From assembly GCF_027595985.1 (NCBI RefSeq), contig NC_073311.1, forward strand, positions 44,643,539 through 44,707,538: a stretch of 64,000 bases of DNA. The letters are read 5' to 3'. Position 1 is the stretch's first letter. Each line of letters opens with the position of its first letter. The position numbers and the translations under genes were made by a program. This DNA is from Sorex araneus. Taxonomy: Eukaryota > Chordata > Mammalia > Eulipotyphla > Soricidae. This document shows positions 1-10,234 of the stretch, piece by piece. The notes beneath the pieces were generated by a model, which was not told the DNA's origin, did no database searches, and was given only the letters and a program-made list of their open reading frames with translations.

Positions 1-84
1 ACCATGTGTAGTGCTGAAAATTGAACCCGTGTTGACTGCATGCAAGGCAAATACCGTATCCACTGCATAATTGTCCTAGTCCCT
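1..84 (-). repeat. tRNA-derived SINE, 5' half, cut by window edge
   Basis: Read on the minus strand, this is the tRNA-like head of the SINE family that fills the window: a degraded B box followed by the 'cctagcatt' type body. The plus strand shows 'gcaaggcaaatacc' and a degraded 'tccactgcataattgtcc', which correspond to the 'cctacccgctgtgctatc' end of better copies. It is diverged, and its 3' part lies outside the window. Confidence 0.6.
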
Positions 85-568
85 ATCGAGCTAATTATTC
101 CAGTTCATTCTAAAGCTATCATTGGAATGTACCGTCTTGATACTTACCGCTACTTACATGGGTAGGTGCCAAATGTAGAGGCTTTAAAGGTGCTTGTGGA
201 AACTAAGCTTGCACTGTGGTATAACAAAATTGATGACTGGAAATCCTGTCACAGTTCTGTCTATTAGAAAAGAAAATATGCTGAATTATAAATAATTGTG
301 AAACATTTGCAAATTTTTTGGTGTCCTAAAATTTTATGGAAAAAGAGGATTTTGAATTCTTTAGTGACATATATAAAATCAGAGGCATGATTATAATTTG
401 TCTTCATTTTTAAGCTGTCAAAAGTTACATATATGCTATATTTCACTAAGTAAAGGTATCTCTAAAGCACTTGCTTTTTTTTTTTTTAAGCCACAAGCAG
501 TTTCTATTCTAAAAGTCCTAATCTGAGAAGTATCAGTTTTCCATGTTGGTTATAGTTTGTCAGATTTT
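85..568. other. AT-rich intergenic DNA, nothing recognised
   Basis: No repeat head, splice-bounded open frame or RNA gene was recognised here. A 12-base T run lies near 475-489. Confidence 0.5.
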
Positions 569-584
569 TCTTTTGGTGATTTTA

Positions 585-778
585 TGTTTGTTTATTTATT
601 TATTTATTTATTTGCTTTTTGGGTCACACCCAGCGATGCTCAGGGATTTTTCCTGGCTTTGCACTCAGGAATTACTCCTGGCGGTGCTTGGGGGACCATA
701 TGGGATGCCGGGGATCGAACCCGGGTCGGCCGAGTGCAAGGCAAACACCCTACCCGCTGTGCTATCACTCCAGCCCAC
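585..778 (-). repeat. A-tailed tRNA-derived SINE with 16-bp target duplication
   Basis: A full-length copy. On the minus strand it starts at the 'ggctggagtgatagcac' head and has a clear B box ('gggttcgatccc'). It ends in an A-rich (CAAATA)n-like tail, seen on plus as repeated 'ttta'. The 16-bp repeat tcttttggtgatttta occurs at 569-584 and 779-794, which marks retrotransposition by target-primed reverse transcription. The A-rich tail points to L1-mediated movement (inference). Confidence 0.93.
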
Positions 779-937
779 TCTTTTGGTGATTTTAACAAAA
801 TTATCCATAGCTTAATTATAATTATTTGAATTTATGAGAGTCTTTGAAATATCTGTATTATTTCTGCTTGATCTAGTTGTTTCCTCCAAAGAATTCTATA
901 AGACATTGAATCTAGAAAATGTTTCTTGTAACGATTT

Positions 938-1060
938 TTCTCTGGGGAGATGGTTCAATGAGTTGGAGCACATGCTTTACACATGGGAAGCTTGAGTTTG
1001 ATGCTTGGCACTGTGTGTTCCCCAAGCACTGGTTATGAAGTTACCAAGCAAAGAGGAATA
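938..1060 (+). repeat. old diverged SINE head
   Basis: The text 'ggggagatggttcaatgagttgg...' followed by 'gagtttgatgcttggcactg' and 'ccccaagcactgg' follows the order of the local SINE: head, B box, then 'gtcccctgagcac' block. It is much more diverged than the other copies and has no visible tail or target duplication. Confidence 0.5.
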
Positions 1061-1222
1061 GACGCATGGTGAGGTGAAAGGAAAAGGCAAACAAGAAGTG
1101 ATTGAAGGACAGTGGTGGAAAGTCTTGGAGACTTTTGGATGTGGTGAAGTAAATTGTATAACAAAACTTTAAGTATTGTCATTATTATAACCATACTACC
1201 TAAGCTACAGTCAAAGTAAATG

Positions 1223-1422
1223 GTTTTGCTTTTGTTGTTGTTGTTGTTTTTGTCTTTTGCTTTTTGGGTTACACCCAGCGATGCTCAGGGGTTACACCTA
1301 GCTCTGCACTCAGGAATTATTCCTGGCGGTGCTCGAAGGACCATAAGGGATGCCAGGGATTGAATCTGCGTAGGCCTCAAGCAAGGCAAATGCCCTACCC
1401 ACTGTACTATTGCTCTATCTCA
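1223..1422 (-). repeat. A-tailed tRNA-derived SINE
   Basis: Minus-strand copy with the usual order: head at the high coordinate, 'caggaattattcctggcggtg' block (plus text), and an A-rich (CAA)n tail seen on plus as gttgttgttg. The flanking repeat aaagtaaatg occurs at 1213-1222 and 1423-1432. Confidence 0.9.
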
Positions 1423-1527
1423 AAAGTAAATGTCTTTAAAAGAAGCTAAATATGATCTAGATACATTTCTTTTTCCTACTCTTGCAGAGTTTGAACTCAA
1501 AGTGTGTGTGAGTAGCAGTAGACAAAA

Positions 1528-1624
1528 TTCTTTCTTTCCTTCTTTTTTCTCTTTCCTTCCTTCCTTCCTTCCTTCCTTCCTTCCTTCCTTCCTTCCTTCC
1601 TTCCTTCCTTCCTTCCTTCCTTCT

Positions 1625-1691
<67 letters not shown>

Positions 1692-1692
1692 A
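1528..1692 (+). repeat. (TTCC)n-(TTTC)n pyrimidine microsatellite
   Basis: About 165 bases of almost pure pyrimidine. The first ~95 bases are TTCC units and the rest TTTC units, with a sharp switch near 1622. Long open frames on both strands here are products of the tetranucleotide repeat and are not genes. Confidence 0.97.
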
Positions 1693-2463
1693 TGTAGGAG
1701 CACTACTATTTTTTCGGTCATTGATTAAGCTGATTGAACTAGGAATGAACTCCATATTCCTTTTTTTTAAACAAAATTCTTTCTTGAGATGCTCTCTCAA
1801 TATTCTTTTCAAAGAATAACCATATTTCTCCAAAGAATATAATACAGAAAAGAAAATTTTATGTCCTTCTTGAGATAGTAAGTTTGTAAAGCAAGTTCGC
1901 GTGTTGCCAGCACACACCTCTGAGCCATTCAGGCTGCCTTTCTCAAACCCTGACATGACACAGTGCTCTCCATTCACACCTTTGCTCAGTTCTCTCCTGC
2001 TCGCACCAGTCTGTTCCTGGCAAGTTTTCAATTCTGTCCTGTAAAACACCACACAGATTAAAACTCCTTTATGAGGCCAATCTTGGTCTACTTAGAGTTC
2101 TTGTTTCCTTGCAATTACTTCACAGACTTAAATATGCATGTCTGTGTATTGCTCTCAGATGGTTTCTTGGGCTTATTTGGTCTCCTTACATAGAATTTCA
2201 GCTCTACTATCTAGTACTTTTTTTTTAATATTCTCATGGACCCAGCATTAAACAGATATTTACTTAGAGGTATTGGTTCCCTTGAATCACTAAGTGGGCC
2301 TGATTAGCACTTCATCAGTGGCTCTGAGCACTGAACCTTGGGCAGAGTACCTCTGGAAGCGGTTCTTGAGCAAGCCAGGTGTGGCCCCCAAACCAAGAAG
2401 TCAAATTAAAGAAAAGATTTTAAACAGGAACAGGAAGAAAATATGCCCAATATGTTTTGTCAT
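1693..2463. other. intergenic, nothing recognised
   Basis: No recognised repeat or gene. A minus-strand frame of about 120 codons (1690-2052) has no splice sites or family signature that I can support. Confidence 0.45.
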
Positions 2464-2690
2464 GATGACCGATAGCACAGCGGGTAGGGTGACCTGGGTT
2501 CGATTCTCCGTCCCTCTCGGAAAGCCTGGCAATCTACCGAGAGTATCCTGCCCACACGGCAGAACCTGGCAAGCTCCCCATGGCATAATCAATATGCCAA
2601 AAACAGTAATAAGTCTCACAATGGAGACATTACTGGTGCCCGCTCGAGCAAATCGTTGAACAACGAGAGGACAAAGCTACAGACAGTGCT
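2464..2690 (+). repeat. RTE-tailed tRNA-derived SINE
   Basis: The head carries the A box 'gatagcacagcgggtag' and B box 'gggttcgattctcc'. The second half ('ctaccgagagtatcc', 'atatgccaaaaacagtaat') and the 3' end ('ggagacattactggtgccc', 'gctcgagcaaatcg') replace the A-rich tail found in the other SINE type. That 3' end matches the 3' end of the RTE element at 18.5 kb. The tail is a short 'acagacagtg' type repeat. It is the only clearly plus-oriented RTE-tailed copy in the window. Confidence 0.9.
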
Positions 2691-3318
2691 GAAGCTGATT
2701 TCTTCTTTATATTTTTTAAAATTTATTGTTTTAATTTATTTTTTAAACCTATTTAATTGATTGAAGCTCTGTGATTTACTATTATGGCTCCCCATGAACA
2801 TAATTCCAACACCACACTCCTCACCAGTGTACACTTTTTAGTTCAAATAGAAATATTCGAACTTTCGCCTAGCAATCTCATTGCTTTATAAGTTTATCAT
2901 GCGACCTGAAGTAATCACCCAAGTACAAGCAGCCTGAATGAAAAGCCCAGCGTCCAGGTGGCTAACAGGAAGAGCCAAGCTACAAAGGGCAGACTGACTC
3001 TCTTCCAGCTGTCCATGGACTTATCATTGGGTAGATGAGGTGGGGTCCTGTTTAATGTTCTGTTTCCCTCCCCACCCCCACCCCCAGGAGTATTCTCATA
3101 CAACAATACAAACATTTTATCATTAAAAGCTAGAAAACCATGGCTTCTGTTGGGGAGTCATGTCATTGTTTTGACGCCTTGTGGCAGGGCAGAGATGAAT
3201 GGGAGCGAAGCTGACCTAAGCTGGACTAAATATTCAGCGCAGGAGAAGGGAATCCTCTGCAGCAGAATGCCAACCTACATCTTTTAATTGCCTCAGCTCC
3301 TGATAGATTGGCTCTTAC
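2691..3318. other. intergenic, start of a low-repeat block
   Basis: AT-rich to 2900, then balanced composition with no recognised repeat from about 3140. No gene recognised apart from the exon candidate that follows. Confidence 0.4.
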
Positions 3319-3484
3319 CCCCTTTGAATTCCTTTGTTGCAAAAGAGTTAAAATTCATGAGCGTCCCATGCCTGGGAAAATTTACTCCAGTGCTGCGATT
3401 TCTCTGAGCCAAGCTGGCCAACATTGCGAAGAGTCGGAGGGCTGTCCGGCCATCTGTTACATAATAGTCAACAATCTCGAAAAT
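3319..3484 (-). CDS. candidate internal exon, unrecognised gene
   Basis: On the minus strand a pyrimidine-rich acceptor (...cccatccctgttttccgag) precedes 166 bases without a stop, and a consensus donor (gggg|gtaagag) follows. The frame reads through IVDYYVTDGRTALRLFAMLA, starts in phase 0 and ends in phase 1. An alternative acceptor nine bases in keeps the frame. It lies in a low-repeat block and its phase is compatible with direct splicing from the candidate exon at 9054-9199. I do not recognise the protein. The opposite strand is also open here, so this may instead be conserved noncoding sequence with a chance frame. Confidence 0.33.
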
Positions 3485-3727
3485 CTCGGAAAACAGGGAT
3501 GGGGAGAGCAAAGATGATGAGGCATTTAAACCGAACAGATTGCTGCCTTCCTTACAGAGGAGGAAGGCGGGAGGGAGATAATGTGCTTGATTGAAGCAGA
3601 GACAAGCTTTATTAGCATAGAGAACAAAACAAACTTTAAAAAAATAGCTCCAATAAAGCTGACAGTCTAAAGAGGCTTGATGACAAACCCCGTGTTGAAT
3701 TGGAGGTCACAGGGGCCCCCAAATGCT
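3485..3727. other. low-repeat block flanking the exon candidate
   Basis: Repeat-free, balanced composition. It could be conserved noncoding DNA, but this cannot be judged from one genome. Confidence 0.3.
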
Positions 3728-3785
3728 ATGGACACACACACATACATACGCACACACACATACACACACAAACACACACACCCCA
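3728..3785 (+). repeat. imperfect (CA)n microsatellite
   Basis: Runs of CA interrupted by 'tacata' and 'tacgca' units. Confidence 0.9.
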
Positions 3786-3879
3786 ATGTATGAGTTCACA
3801 CACAGACGCACACAGCAGCCATATAGGAGAGAAACCCCCCCAAAACGGCAGTTGTATTCAAAAGCAAAATTCAAGCCTA

Positions 3880-3930
3880 GGCTTGAATAAATTTATTTAC
3901 TTATAAATAAATAAATTTATTTATTCATGT
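3880..3930. repeat. AT-rich inverted (TTTA)/(TAAA) segment
   Basis: Repeated 'aataaattta' units on both strands form a local inverted repeat. Purely low-complexity. Confidence 0.7.
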
Positions 3931-4109
3931 CTAGTCTTGAACTTCCTGAGTTTACCCATCTGGGAAAGGCACTTTGCCTTAGCTACTTTCCAAGTAAATC
4001 ACTCTATTATGGGGCCAGGGAGAAGAAGCTCCACGTACTGGTCTCTCAGTTGGCTGGCACTGGGCTCCCCAGTTCCCCCACTGAGTTGCCTATGAAAAGA
4101 ATCATTTTA

Positions 4110-4285
4110 GGGGCTGGAGAGATAGCACAGCGGGTAGGGCGTTTGCCTTGCACTCGGCCGACCCGGGTTCAAATCCCAGCATCCCATATGGTCCCCTGAG
4201 CACGGCCAGGAGTAATTCCTGAGTGCACAGCCAGGAGTAACCCCTGTGCATCGCCAGGTGTGACCCAAAAAGCCAAAAAAAAAAA
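4110..4285 (+). repeat. A-tailed tRNA-derived SINE, young copy
   Basis: Close to the apparent consensus: 'ggggctggagagatagcac' head, A box, B box, 'catatggtcccctgagcac' block and 'gtgtgacccaaaaagcc' end, followed by an A tail. The 15-bp repeat aaaagaatcatttta occurs at 4095-4109 and 4286-4300. Confidence 0.95.
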
Positions 4286-4300
4286 AAAAGAATCATTTTA

Positions 4301-4611
4301 ATAGGCACTTGTCAGTTTTAGTCGAGACCCTAGCACTGCTGAAAAAATGTAACAGAAAGTGAAAAATAGTAAGGGGGAAAAGAGAGGAAGAAAGAACTAA
4401 TGGAAAGAAGCTGGGTACTGGACATAAAATCAGAGAACCTCTCTTCCACCTCGCCACCCCCACTGCCCCCTCCCCACATGCACACACACCGAGGGCAAAC
4501 ATTCAGATAAAAATCAAGAGCAATCACTTGTAAACAACTGCAGACAAATAGTATATAGTCCAGTGAATGGTGTGCAGTTTGAAATGTTTCAGGGGAAGAC
4601 TACTGATACTA
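4301..4611. other. intergenic, nothing recognised
   Basis: Purine-rich on the plus strand near 4370-4400. No gene or repeat family recognised. Confidence 0.45.
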
Positions 4612-4664
4612 TGGATGGATGGATGGATGGATGGATGGATGGATGGATGGATGGATGGATGGAT
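4612..4664 (+). repeat. (GGAT)n microsatellite
   Basis: About 13 perfect GGAT units. Confidence 0.97.
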
Positions 4665-5071
4665 CGGTAGATTGATGAAGAAATAGCTTAATAATGAGAC
4701 AAATATGAGACAAATATAGATTAATGTCAGTTGCGGAATTTAGGTGGGAAACTGGGGTAGATATACTATAAACCTTTTCAACTTTTCTGTTCTGTATTTT
4801 CCTGTAATAAAATTTTGGGAGGAAAACAACCATTATGGTCCCCTCACTCAAAATAGAATAGAAATAAAAGTACTTAAAAATATCTAGTTATCAATTTTAT
4901 TTCTATTTTGTAGCACATTGTTTCTTACCATGAAGTTAGAAATGAAAGATATGGATTAAAGAATGTGATTACAAATTTCAAGAGATTGATTTTTCTCTTG
5001 CTGATATTTCACTACTTTTTTATTTTCAGCAAAGTTAATGTTAGTGACGAAGAGTTGATTTGGCTAAAAAG
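4665..5071. other. AT-rich intergenic DNA
   Basis: No gene, splice-bounded frame or repeat family recognised. Confidence 0.45.
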
Positions 5072-5621
5072 TATATCACTATCATGATCACGAAATCCCA
5101 TTGATCCTCGAATTTCTCTAGCAGTCTCAGTAACCTCTCCATTCGTCCTATCCCTGAAATTTTAGAAGCCTCTCTCTACTCGGCCTTTCCAACGATGCCA
5201 CATTGGAGGCTCTTTCAGGGGCCAGGGGAATGAGATCCAGCTTGTTACTGGCTTTGGCATATGGATACACCATGGAAAGCTTGTGAGGCTGTTCCATGTG
5301 GGCAGGAAACTCTCAGGAGCTTGCTAGTTTCTCCCAGAGGGAGAAGTAGGTTATAAGTGGCCAAGTGATTCTAGGAGCTTGCTTTTAAGTCTCTGGATGT
5401 TGGCTGTTGATGGGATTACACACACCTGGTTTCCTCTGCTGGTACCTTCATGCATGAGGCTTGTCCGAACGTATGGAGAGGGGCCTAGAGCATGGCTGGG
5501 CTAGGTTCCAGTGGTCTTCGGCTGTGGGGAGCTCTGCTTGGGGCGGGGAGGGAAGCTGGAGCCCATCCCCTCCGAGGGGCCCTGGGGAAGACAGCCAGGC
5601 GTGCAGGCAAGAGACTCTCTG
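5072..5621 (-). repeat. RTE-tailed ~600-bp non-autonomous element, copy 1
   Basis: Reading minus, the element opens with 'agagagtctcttgcc', passes a GC-rich block ('cttccctccccgcccc') and a 'ccaacatccagagac' block, and then shows the SINE-body-like blocks 'ttctccctctgggag' and 'gagagtttcctgcccacat'. It ends with 'gacgaatggagaggttact' and a TGATAGTGATA-like tail. The same order of blocks is found at 36372-37036 and 52750-53345. No coding frame spans it. The 3' end resembles the RTE element at 18.5 kb, so RTE-dependent movement is inferred. This copy lacks a central piece present in the other two. Confidence 0.8.
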
Positions 5622-5878
5622 AGATTCTCTCCTGGTCCCACAGACTCCAGCCTGAGGCGTGCCTGGCACTTGCTCACCCTGGACTGCTCAGATGGCTGCC
5701 ATGGAGCCAGCTAGTGTCCTAGACAAAGAAAACGACCTGCAAAAGGAAATCAATGAGGAAAAAAAAGGTCTTAGCAGAACTTACTTTTGAAAGAGAACTT
5801 TAAAAAAGTGTAAACCTAAAGTAAATTTTTGGACACTTTCTCACAAATGAGTTGTATTTGAGATGAACTACATGATTT
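5622..5878. other. intergenic, possibly 5' extension of the element
   Basis: GC-rich to about 5720. It could be further 5' sequence of the element just described, but the other two copies in the window do not reach this far, so there is nothing to compare. Confidence 0.3.
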
Positions 5879-5897
5879 GTGTGTGTGCATGTCTTGT

Positions 5898-5945
<48 letters not shown>

Positions 5946-5965
5946 CGCGCGGGGCGGGGGGGGCG
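5879..5965 (+). repeat. (GT)n-(GC)n-G-rich compound microsatellite
   Basis: A GT run, then GC alternation, then a G-rich tract. Alternating purine-pyrimidine of this type can adopt Z-DNA (general knowledge). Confidence 0.95.
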
Positions 5966-6050
5966 GGGGAGGTGCCAGACATTAAACCCAGGATCTCACA
6001 CTTTTGAGGCATGTACTGTATATCTCTGAGCCATAATCCCAGTCACAGCA
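5966..6050 (-). repeat. old SINE fragment
   Basis: Plus text 'ccagacattaaacccagga' followed by 'gaggcatgtactgtatatc' and 'gagccataatcccagtc' is the inverted head of an old tRNA-derived SINE, abutting the microsatellite. Confidence 0.55.
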
Positions 6051-6319
6051 CAAATCTTGAATTTTTTCTTGCAAACTCTTCTACTAGATAATCACTTCAA
6101 AACAAACAAAACTGGTCTAAGAACCTCAGATATTTCAGGGTGCTAATTTGAATGCTTTTGGCAAACTTAACTCCTGGGAAGAGCATTGTCTCTGGTTCTT
6201 TTTTCTTAGAAACAGTCACTGAATCTAAATAATTAAACTTTGTTGCATGAATTTCTTTTTTTCTTGAAGGACCTGCCCAGATTTAAAACTTTGGTGTACC
6301 AATGAGCAAGAAAGAGGCA

Positions 6320-6550
6320 GAGAAATAGCTCCCCAGACTGAGTTTCAGCCCCCATACCACATGGGCCCCTGAGCAAAACTTGGTCCCCACCACCACAGAA
6401 TCTGAACACTGCCACATCTTTGAACCTTGGCATTGTGCTGTCTGGGCCAGTTGACCTAGTACCACTGGAAGTGGCCCAAGGGCCCCCTGGAACTGCTTGG
6501 AAGCACTTTTCCACATAAAACCTCAAAGAACAAAATAAAACAAAAAGCAA
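6320..6550 (+). repeat. possible old SINE-like element
   Basis: 'gcagagaaatagctcccc', 'catgggcccctgagcaaaac' and an A-rich end after 'cctcaaagaacaaaat' recall the layout of the local SINE at high divergence. The middle 'ctgggccagttgacc' block is not shared with the good copies, so the assignment is weak. Confidence 0.35.
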
Positions 6551-7957
6551 GAGAAAGAAAGAGAAGTTCTATTTTGCCCTTGTCTTCAAACTAAGCTCTA
6601 CAATAATGATATTGGTTCAGCGGTGGGAGGAATTTGAAAGGAAAAATGACTTCAGGAAAGAAATAAAATCTTAATGAGCATCTGTCTGTATGTTTCTCAC
6701 AAAGGACTAATATCTATGCTCTAAGCATTTAAACCTCACTTTTACCTGTGCTGCAAACTCCTTTTTCCATTCCTGGTAGCATATAGGTAAAGACACATAT
6801 ACTTCCTTTTTAAAAAACCAGTGGCGATCAAATCAGATTTTTGAGCACAAAACGTTGAAATTTGAAGTGACAAAATATGCAATTCTATTTAACATACGAA
6901 ACCACACTGTGAATGCCCTCAGCTCAGAACATGAAAACTCCAGAGGTGGCAGAGCTAGGGGTTCTGGTTGGTTCAAGCATATCTCTCTGCAAGCAGCATA
7001 TTTTTACACCGGAACGTGACAGGTGACAAGGTTATTGTCTGCAAGTTTTTTACCCCAGGGGATAGAAAGAGAGAGAGAGAGAAATGTGAAAGTATTTGAG
7101 CAAATAATATAAACACCATGGGGTGTCTTCTTTTCCAAGCCAGCCATGGTGTTTTCAAAGCCCTGACCCATGAAAGGAGACCTTGGTAGTTCAATGCTCA
7201 CCAAATGGTGGGTTTGGAATTCAGTATTGGAAAATTATGGAGTAGACGTAGATGTCATTTATAAGAGCAAAATAAGGCACAGGATCTGGAAGAGGCCAAA
7301 CTCTTTAACTGTTGTCGCCTTCAATAGCATTCCCAGCCTCTGTTGCTCCTTCCTGTTTTCTTGGGTCACATCCCAGGCCTGCAAAATCAGTGGGGCACCA
7401 CATCAGACTTCAAGAATGGGGCAAGTGTTTCAGCAATTGTTTCTGCACATTCAATAGAGGCATGCAAATCCCCACCCAATTTCCATGAAAGGTGGGGGGA
7501 GACATTTGCCTGATGTTGCATTAAACTACATCTCAAGCCTCACTGCTCAAATGATGTTTCCCAAGCCTTTCATAAAGAAGGGCTTTGAAGAATTCATCAC
7601 ATGGCTATGTAGAAATGCTTTGGGATTTTGATACGTTTCTAAGACACAAACTTGATTCAGAGTGATCACCTGAACGTGAGTGAATCTTAGCTCTGCTGTG
7701 CACTACTCTGTATATGCAGCTAGGTGTTCATATCTCTAGCCACAGATTTCCCAGTTATAAAATAGAAATAACAGTATAATGATAATGTTGATATTATGGC
7801 ATCATGATTATTACGATGGGCTTACTGCGTGGCTTAAATGAATAAATTCAAATGTAGCCTATAGAACCATTCTTCCCAGTCGTTGCCTTCATTATCACAA
7901 GTAGCTTAATTATTACTATGTTCTTCATCATTTTTGTATTCTGGGTATATGTTTCGG
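6551..7957. other. low-repeat intergenic DNA
   Basis: No repeat family recognised. Short open frames near 6973-7204 and 7170-7457 lack supporting splice sites. Confidence 0.4.
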
Positions 7958-8313
7958 TCATGAATTTTTGAGCCTTGATCTGCAGCAAAACGTGATTTTA
8001 GTAAGTTCCATTGGCTTCATTTTGTTAACAGGGAAAATAGTCTGTAGAAGATCAGAGAAAGCTTCCAGAGAATCCATGGAGGAAAACGCAACTCGGAAAA
8101 CAAAATCTTTTATCTCTTTGTAGATTTGTCGCCTTTTGCAGTTACAGCAGCCAGACAAAGCAAATTTCATGGTATTTTCTACTTTTAAGTCACATTTGTA
8201 GTACACAAGGTAAGTCCCTTTATTAGAAGATGAAACAGCAAAGAGGCAGAGAATACATTTTCTGGAGTTTGCAATGGGTGAAGCCAAGTAAATGATCATA
8301 TCAGTTTTTGTCA
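7958..8313 (-). CDS. candidate terminal exon or chance frame, unrecognised
   Basis: On the minus strand the acceptor-like text ttattactttcatgcag is followed by about 118 codons without a stop, ending in TGA at 7958-7960. The frame is Cys- and Lys-rich in the middle (SGCCNCKRRQ) and reads like plausible protein, but I recognise no family. The entry phase is 1, which does not match the phase-0 exit of the neighbouring candidate at 9054-9199. It would therefore be an alternative last exon, belong to another transcript, or be chance. Confidence 0.25.
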
Positions 8314-8524
8314 CTGCATGAAAGTAATAAAAGTCTTCCCCATGGATTGAAGACTGAGTTGTAACATACAGGCCTCCAGATACTAAAAAGAAGCCTTGGT
8401 GAGAGAAGTGGTGGTGTAATATAATTATGGGTAGATGAAGAATTACTTAGCATTCATAAATCTCTTTTAACAATGAATTTGTGTTCTGTTACATTTCATT
8501 TAGTGGGGGTAGAGGATCACCCCC
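8314..8524. other. intergenic, nothing recognised
   Basis: No gene or repeat family recognised. Confidence 0.4.
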
Positions 8525-8650
8525 ATCTGTGTTCACTGCTTGCTTCTGTCTCTGTGCTCAGGCATCACACCTGGTGGTGCCAAGGACTGAACCAGAAGAA
8601 GCCACATACAAGACAAGTGTCTTATCCCATGTACTATTTCTTCAGCTTTG
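8525..8650 (-). repeat. old SINE fragment, inverted
   Basis: Plus text 'ctctgtgctcaggcatcac', 'ggtggtgccaaggactgaa' and 'atcccatgtactatttctt' is the inverted SINE at high divergence. Confidence 0.6.
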
Positions 8651-8684
8651 AATTTGTGCATATGTGTGTGTATGTGTGTGTGTT

Positions 8685-8878
8685 TAATATGAAAACAATG
8701 CAGAGGATCTGGGTTCAACCCCTGGTATTTTATGTGATATCCCAAGCCACCAGGAGTAATCCCTGAGCACAGAGCCAGGAGTGAGCCCTGAGCACAACTA
8801 AGGAAAAGAAGGAAGGAAGAAAGGGAAGGAAAGAAAGGAAAGAAGAAGAAAAAGAAAAGCTATAAAAGAAAAGCATTA
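8685..8878 (+). repeat. old SINE with long purine tail
   Basis: 'ctgggttcaacccctgg' (B box), 'accaggagtaatccctgag' and 'gccaggagtgagccctgag', followed by a ~70-base GGAA/GAAA tail. The tail probably expanded from the original A-rich end. Confidence 0.7.
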
Positions 8879-9053
8879 TTGCATGTTTAGAAGATAATCA
8901 TAATATTCATAAGGTCCTTCAATCTGGTCTTTTTCGCATCACGCAGCAAGGGTGTTTTTTCCCAAAAAAAAGAAATATTTACTAATGTGTTTGCATAAGC
9001 CAGGGAGAATTTGCACTCCAGTTGCCAGGTGGAGCAGAGGAGAAAACTCTTAC

Positions 9054-9199
9054 CTTTGCCAGTTTCAGAGAAAGTCTATGTAGCACCTGGAACTTTCTAG
9101 CCTCAAGACTCTCCTTTATGGCCTGGATGGGAGATTCATGGGTAAGGTAGCAGGCATCATCCCGGCTCATGCAGAATTCTTCAAAGGGCCCATGCACAT
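9054..9199 (-). CDS. candidate internal coding exon, unrecognised gene
   Basis: On the minus strand an acceptor (gtgcatcttttcgcag) precedes 146 bases without a stop, and a strong donor (gcaaag|gtaagag) follows. The frame enters in phase 1, leaves in phase 0 and ends ESLEARKFQVLHRLSLKLAK. The matched splice sites, typical mammalian exon length, absence of repeats and plausible codon content make this the best exon candidate in the window. I do not recognise the protein or any domain. The exit phase fits the candidate exon at 3319-3484 on the same strand. A chance arrangement cannot be excluded without comparison to other mammals. Confidence 0.5.
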
Positions 9200-10188
9200 C
9201 TGCGAAAAGATGCACTTAGCTATGTATCTCAGGATGAATTTGTGCACTTTAAAAAAAAAATTTAAATTAAGTCTTAATAGTGGTTTCTGCAAGTAAGGAA
9301 TCCCATAAAGCAGGCAAGAAAGCAAACACGGACGTCTTTCCCTGTGCTGTGGTCAAAATTAAGTCTCAAAGGAGCAAAAACAATTTAGCCTTTTTCTTCC
9401 CCCTTATTGCGGCTTCACTTTCATTTTTCTAAACAATTATTTTCTAATTCAGATGCTTAATAAGAACCTCCAGGTCAAAATGATGAAAGACACTTTGTAA
9501 AACGAAGACCGAGCATTATGCCAAATTAAAGTTTGGGGCTTTTGCAATGAATAAACCATTTTCTATATAGAAACCCGTGGCTCTGACCCAGGGGCAAAGC
9601 AGAGGTTAATTTTTTTTTTCTGGTTCTTTCTAATGAAATTTTTTCTCTCTCCTTCTTTTTTTCCTGCTAGTTGTCTTTGTGTCTCGAAATTGAATGCAAC
9701 CCACCAGACCTCGCTGCTGGCTTGCTCCCCCCCTCTGCATTGCACAACAGTCACGACGACACAAAGTGTGCTCTGTAAGGCTGCAATTGTGCGAGGCTGG
9801 TGTTCGCTCCGAGTGTTGGTACAGTACATGTCATCTTGTTTAGGTCCCTGGCCTCCTTTTCTGTCTTGGCTTTGAAAAACCTTGTTCAGCCGTTACAAGA
9901 GAGAACAAAATGCTCAGCAAAATGGGGGGAAAGATTGCAGAGAAGTCTGTTTACCCAAGGCGCCTGGACTCGCAGCCAAAATAGCCTGACCAGCGTTGTG
10001 GTTTTAACTTTTCATAAAGCAGAAACCGCAGGACAAAGCTCATGGGGGAACAATGGGAGGAATAATGTCGGGAGCATCCCTCTCTTTTATATTAGCCATA
10101 CAAAAGAAGTCCATTTCATGTAAAAGGACAAATTTAGTTCATAGAATCATATTTTCCCCCTGTGGATGGGTGACAATAATACAGACAG
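9200..10188. other. low-repeat block, possible conserved noncoding DNA
   Basis: About 1 kb without any recognised repeat, next to the best exon candidate. On the plus strand a strong acceptor-like tract (ttttttcctgctag) occurs near 9653-9670 without a convincing frame after it. Conservation is only inferred from the absence of insertions. Confidence 0.3.

Positions 10189-10233
<45 letters not shown>
10189..10233 (+). repeat. (GT)n microsatellite
   Basis: About 21 GT units, followed by a G-rich run. Confidence 0.97.

Positions 10234-10234
<1 letters not shown>

Noticed and set aside
585..778. Functional tRNA genes at the SINE heads
   Set aside because: A and B boxes are present, but the heads do not close into an intact tRNA cloverleaf at the acceptor end and they recur as dispersed insertions.
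1430..1819. Long open frames on both strands across a TTCC/TTTC tract
   Set aside because: They encode only repeats of the tetranucleotide (Leu-Pro-Ser-Phe / Lys-Glu-Arg) and have no flanking gene structure.
5966..6050. Rodent B-type SINE, which would suggest a rodent
   Set aside because: The similarity is the generic tRNA head shared by many mammalian SINEs; all good copies in the window are the shrew-like family.
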